In this document: one piece after another, positions 36,125-39,214 of the stretch
How the letters are laid out: each line of letters starts with the position of its first letter
Position numbering within the stretch: the stretch's first letter is position 1
Assembly (NCBI GenBank): GCA_020628645.1
Contig: JAHDES010000057.1
Location: 1-39,214, forward strand
Length of the DNA stretch: 39,214 nucleotides
Direction of reading: 5' to 3'
Origin: Saprospiraceae bacterium
Lineage (GTDB): Bacteria; Bacteroidota; Bacteroidia; Chitinophagales; Saprospiraceae
Translations under genes and position numbers: made by a program
The notes under the pieces: model-generated
Told to the model about the DNA's origin: nothing
Seen by the model: only the letters and a program-made list of their open reading frames with translations
The model's database searches: none

Positions 36125-37348
36125 ATGAGTGGTACAAAAATAACTCTTTCAAGAAGAAAACGATTACAAGTCCCTAAAGATCCAATCATCCCATTTATCG
36201 AAGGTGATGGTATTGGTCCAGATATTTGGGCATCTGCTGTGCGTGTATTTGATGCAGCAGTAGAAAAAGCCTATGGTGGCGAACGCAAAATTGTATGGAA
36301 AGAAGTCTATGCTGGACAAAAAGCATTCGATAAAACAGGTGAATGGTTGCCACAAGCAACTTTGGATACCATCCAAGAACATTTAGTAGCGATCAAAGGG
36401 CCATTAACTACACCTGTAGGTGGCGGAATTCGTTCTTTGAACGTAGCACTTCGTCAAAAATTAGATTTATTTGCTTGTGTACGTCCTGTAAAATGGTACC
36501 GAGGCGTTCCTTCTCCTGTGAAAAAACCAGGTTTAGTAGACATGGTAATCTTCCGTGAAAATACCGAAGATATTTATGCAGGTATCGAATACTTACATGG
36601 TACACCTGAAAATGACAAGGTAAAAGCCTTCTTAATGGAAGAAATGGGAGTAAACCAAATTCGTTTCCCTGATACCGCTTCTTTAGGTGTAAAACCTGTT
36701 TCTGTAGAAGGTACAGATCGTTTGGTTCGTTCGGCTATTAATTATGCGATTGCGAATAAGCGTAAGTCTATTACTTTAGTACACAAAGGAAACATCATGA
36801 AATTTACCGAAGGTAAATTTAAAGAATGGGGATACGAAGTAGCAAAGCGGGAGTTTGGTGCTAAAGATTATCAAGGTGGTCCTTGGCAAGTAATTGATAA
36901 TAAAGGAAATGAAATCATCGTAAAAGATGTAATTGCTGATGCTTTCTTACAGCAAATTTTATTGCGTCCAGCAGAATACGATGTTATTGCAACGCTCAAT
37001 CTAAATGGTGATTATATTTCTGATGCCCTTGCAGCAGCAGTTGGTGGAATCGGTATCGCGCCAGGTGCAAATATCAACTATGATACGGGTATCGCAATCT
37101 TTGAAGCTACACACGGTACTGCGCCTAAATATACAGGAATGGATAAAGTAAATCCTTCTTCTGTAATTCTTTCTGGTGTAATGATGATGGATTATATTGG
37201 CTTTAAAAAAGCAGGTAAATTAATTGAAAAAGGAATAAAAGGAGCTATTCGTAAGAAGACGGTAACTTATGATTTCGAGCGACTAATGAAAGATGCAACT
37301 TTATTGAAGTGCTCTGAATTCGGTTCAGCGATTATTGAGAATATGTAG
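36125..37348 (+). CDS. icd: Isocitrate dehydrogenase (NADP+)
   Basis: A 407-residue TCA-cycle enzyme that decarboxylates isocitrate to 2-oxoglutarate. It is close to the E. coli homodimeric form. [10 protein letters not shown] opens the fold; [12 protein letters not shown] holds the substrate-binding Ser (S104, equivalent to the AceK-phosphorylated S113 of E. coli). [41 protein letters not shown] and HGTAPKY follow. The Lys-Tyr after HGTAP and the Tyr and Arg in TYDFERL are the residues that set NADP+ specificity in E. coli. ATG 36125 is chosen over ATG 36065 because the 20 extra residues overlap the promoter and are absent from relatives. It is transcribed alone. Confidence 0.97.
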   Translation: MSGTKITLSRRKRLQVPKDPIIPFIEGDGIGPDIWASAVRVFDAAVEKAYGGERKIVWKEVYAGQKAFDKTGEWLPQATLDTIQEHLVAIKGPLTTPVGGGIRSLNVALRQKLDLFACVRPVKWYRGVPSPVKKPGLVDMVIFRENTEDIYAGIEYLHGTPENDKVKAFLMEEMGVNQIRFPDTASLGVKPVSVEGTDRLVRSAINYAIANKRKSITLVHKGNIMKFTEGKFKEWGYEVAKREFGAKDYQGGPWQVIDNKGNEIIVKDVIADAFLQQILLRPAEYDVIATLNLNGDYISDALAAAVGGIGIAPGANINYDTGIAIFEATHGTAPKYTGMDKVNPSSVILSGVMMMDYIGFKKAGKLIEKGIKGAIRKKTVTYDFERLMKDATLLKCSEFGSAIIENM

Positions 37349-37367
37349 TCTTTCTAGATGGATAGAC

Positions 37368-37410
37368 TTTAGATGTTTAGATTTTAGATTTTAGATTTTA
37401 GATTTTAGAT
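37368..37410. repeat. TTTAGAT tandem repeat
   Basis: Five perfect 7-base TTTAGAT units (37376-37410) preceded by one more unit (37368-37374) after a single G. Located just after icd. A short repeat of this size can change copy number by slippage; no function is evident. Confidence 0.9.
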
Positions 37411-37442
37411 TTACTAAAATCAACCATCAATATAAAAAATTA

Positions 37443-37470
37443 GGCAGCACCATTTTACATGTGTGCTGCC
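37443..37470. terminator. Hairpin between convergent icd and hydroxyproline dehydratase genes
   Basis: Perfect 8-base stem GGCAGCAC/GTGCTGCC (37443-37450, 37463-37470) with a 12-base loop. On the minus strand it is followed by TAATTTTTT, on the plus strand only by TTGTTC. It best serves the minus-strand gene at 37608 but may also stop icd transcripts. Confidence 0.7.
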
Positions 37471-37607
37471 TTGTTCATTTAAGTGTGTAAATCAGTTTAG
37501 GTTGAAAGGTTAATAACTCCAGTATTTTATTAACAATTTCAAAACGAGATATTGCAAAATTAAGCTGCTTTAACCATGTCACAAAACTGAGTTTTGCAAA
37601 CTAGCCG

Positions 37608-38663
37608 TCATCTCAAGAAAAAACCTTCTTTAAATGGATCATTAGGATCAATAAAAAAAGTATGTTGCCCCGTGATATGCGCTGTTCCTTCTACATACGG
37701 TATAACGGCAGGATACTTTCCGTAAGTCGTTTCTTGAACGACTGCGCCTTTAAATACACTTCCTGTAATACTTTCAATACTCATCTCTTCCCCGATCTGT
37801 ATTTCGTTTTTGAAATAATGTAAAGGCATCCGCCCTGACACACCTGAACCTGTAGGGCAACGATCCACTTCTCCATCGGCGAAAATGCACACATTTCGAC
37901 TATCAATACCTTCTGAAACAGGGCCACCAATAAAAATCGTTCCGTATAAAAAACTCAAATCTTCTTCAAAAGGATGTTCGATTTTTATATCCGACTGCAT
38001 AATGGCGTGTTTGATCGCCATGCCTTTTTGGATAAGTTGGGTGTAATTGGCTGGTGTAAGTTCTAAATTCAATTGATGCGCATCCACATAAGCATAAAAC
38101 GCTCCACCATACGCCAAGTCATATTTGATTGTACCCAATCCATTGACTTCAATTTCTAAATCATTCGCCACTACAAAAGAAGGTACGCCATGAAAATAAA
38201 CGCCTTTTACTTGTCCTTCTTCAATTCGTACAAAAGCATTTATTCGTCCACAAGGAGCATCAATTTTTAAATTGGTAATAGGACTTACTATTTCTACCCA
38301 GCCCATTTGCACCGCCAAAGTCGCAATCGCAATAATCGCATGTCCGCACATGGTACTATAGCCTTCATTGTGCATAAAGATAATTCCAAAATCTGCTTCT
38401 TCATCATTTGGTGGAATGAGCAAACAACCATACATATCCGCATGCCCGCGTGGCTCATACATGAGTGCTTTACGCAAATGATCAAATCGATTTTTCACAT
38501 CTCCCCGATAGGCTAAAACACTGTTTCCATTCAATTCTGGAAAGCCATCTACAATGACACGAAGCGGCTCGCCTCCAGTGTGTAGATCAATGGTTTTAAT
38601 TTGAAGCCAATCGGAGGGTGGGTTGAAAGTAGTAGTAGATTTAATCTTTTGGAAGGTGGTCAT
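37608..38663 (-). CDS. Proline racemase family, predicted trans-3-hydroxy-L-proline dehydratase
   Basis: A 351-residue member of the proline racemase family. The first catalytic motif MCGHA keeps the catalytic Cys (C106). At the second position, racemases and 4-hydroxyproline epimerases have a Cys (PCG), but this protein has Thr (T271 in DRCPTGSGVSGR). Cys plus Thr is the pair of trans-3-hydroxy-L-proline dehydratase (C104/T273 in the human enzyme), which converts the amino acid to pyrroline-2-carboxylate. The Cys two residues before T271 replaces the usual Ser. The gene overlaps the upstream frame by 23 bases. No pyrroline-2-carboxylate reductase is in view. Collagen-derived hydroxyproline is a plausible source. 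Confidence 0.85.
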   Translation of the reverse strand: MTTFQKIKSTTTFNPPSDWLQIKTIDLHTGGEPLRVIVDGFPELNGNSVLAYRGDVKNRFDHLRKALMYEPRGHADMYGCLLIPPNDEEADFGIIFMHNEGYSTMCGHAIIAIATLAVQMGWVEIVSPITNLKIDAPCGRINAFVRIEEGQVKGVYFHGVPSFVVANDLEIEVNGLGTIKYDLAYGGAFYAYVDAHQLNLELTPANYTQLIQKGMAIKHAIMQSDIKIEHPFEEDLSFLYGTIFIGGPVSEGIDSRNVCIFADGEVDRCPTGSGVSGRMPLHYFKNEIQIGEEMSIESITGSVFKGAVVQETTYGKYPAVIPYVEGTAHITGQHTFFIDPNDPFKEGFFLR

Positions 38664-39177
38664 TTGTTTTTGTTGTCAAAAGTACGGAATCTAAATCGAC
38701 TCGTACTAATGCCGTTTCCAAACTATCAAAAACGGACTCATTTTTTCGATAGACTTGATAGGTTCTGATATTTTCTTTTTGAAGAAAGGTATAGAGTGGC
38801 AATAACGAATCTATTGGAGTATCTTTATCTGCATAAATAGAAGCGTAAATACGAGGACGTTGTTGTTCTGGAACTTTTATTATAAATTTTTCCAGTCTTA
38901 ATGCAAAATCATCTTTTAGTCCTAAATAATCTTTTAATCCATTTTCTTTTTTATTTCCATAATAAAAGGGAAATTCAAGACTTCTATGCTCGTGTTTTTT
39001 TGTTTTCTCATTTCTTGAAATCGGTAAATCTATTTCATAAGGATCATGATAAAAATAGGCTTTTTGTTTATCGCATAAACTCATATTGGTTTTAACTGCT
39101 TTAATTAAACGAGTAGATTTTTGATCAAAAAAATCATAGATCGTATCTACCAAGAATAATTTCAAAAGGGTACACAA
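38641..39177 (-). CDS. Unknown protein at the right edge, start uncertain
   Basis: A frame of up to 178 residues starting at TTG 39177 after an in-frame TAG (39183-39181); the first ATG, at 39084, gives 147 residues. The last 90 residues contain RIYASIYADKDTPIDSLLPLY and EKENIRTYQVYRKNE-like strand-helix-strand patterns (read as TFLQKENIRTYQVY), which faintly resemble the periplasmic part of ExbD/TolR proteins. A hydrophobic stretch that would suit an N-terminal anchor is present just upstream but in another frame (39214-39134). The gene ends 23 bases inside the start of the dehydratase gene. It may be a short gene, or the end of a frameshifted longer one. Confidence 0.45.
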   Translation of the reverse strand: MCTLLKLFLVDTIYDFFDQKSTRLIKAVKTNMSLCDKQKAYFYHDPYEIDLPISRNEKTKKHEHRSLEFPFYYGNKKENGLKDYLGLKDDFALRLEKFIIKVPEQQRPRIYASIYADKDTPIDSLLPLYTFLQKENIRTYQVYRKNESVFDSLETALVRVDLDSVLLTTKTNDHLPKD

Positions 39178-39214
39178 AAGCTAAAATTAGGACAGGATAA
39201 AAAAAATCGCTTAG
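39134..39214 (-). CDS. Possible 3' end of a membrane-protein gene (window edge)
   Basis: A 26-codon open stretch running in from the right edge, strongly hydrophobic (FFYPVLILAFVYPFEIILG) and ending at TGA 39136-39134. It overlaps the start region of the frame at 39177 by 44 bases in another frame. It may be the end of an upstream membrane protein or the displaced anchor of the following protein. Confidence 0.3.
   Translation of the reverse strand, partial: LSDFFYPVLILAFVYPFEIILGRYDL

Overview
The window looks like a chromosomal segment of a member of the Bacteroidota, probably of the Saprospiria type; the phylum is well supported, the class is an inference. Evidence: AT-rich DNA; Bacteroidota-type promoters (TTG, 17-19 bases, TAnnTTTG) before icd and the tRNA-Val operon; a hybrid two-component system that joins propeller, kinase, receiver and AraC domains in one protein; a type IX secretion sorting domain; a Bacteroidota putative porin; and the Bacteroidota form of FabI.

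Region 1 (1-4785) is the end of a mobile island abutting the 3' end of a tRNA-Pro(GGG) gene. It carries the C-terminal part of a type ISP/IIG restriction-modification enzyme, an unknown protein, an excisionase-like HTH protein, a tightly overlapping unknown gene, a RecA-fold ATPase of mobile-element type, a 48-base imperfect palindrome and a small zinc-ribbon protein. No integrase, relaxase or primase lies in the window.

Region 2 (4786-12150), read on the minus strand, holds tRNA-Pro, a secreted leucine-rich-repeat protein and a secreted DUF1566-like protein in one operon, a 1320-residue hybrid two-component regulator, tRNA-Val(GAC), and just upstream a damaged tRNA copy whose anticodon arm has been replaced by a long hairpin.

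Region 3 (12180-21093) is core housekeeping: birA diverging from rsfS-ftsH, then a Fur-family regulator, a STAS protein, purA, fabI and a putative outer-membrane porin. Region 4 (21225-24249) has envelope-glycan type genes: a polytopic membrane protein diverging from a GT2 polyprenyl-phosphate glycosyltransferase that overlaps a methyltransferase gene.

Region 5 (24376-28737) is the least understood: a helical-repeat protein, a 526-base gene-free stretch containing a long imperfect hairpin, a cluster of two tiny ORFs and a coupled 145-residue Cys-containing protein, and a novel-looking lipoprotein. Region 6 (28851-39214) has a DksA/TraR zinc-finger protein, a large secreted lectin-like/CARDB protein with a T9SS tail, a one-TM protein, a methyltransferase, ruvB, a lipoprotein, NADP-type isocitrate dehydrogenase and a proline-racemase-family enzyme with the residues of trans-3-hydroxy-L-proline dehydratase, followed at the right edge by an unclear gene whose frame may be disturbed.
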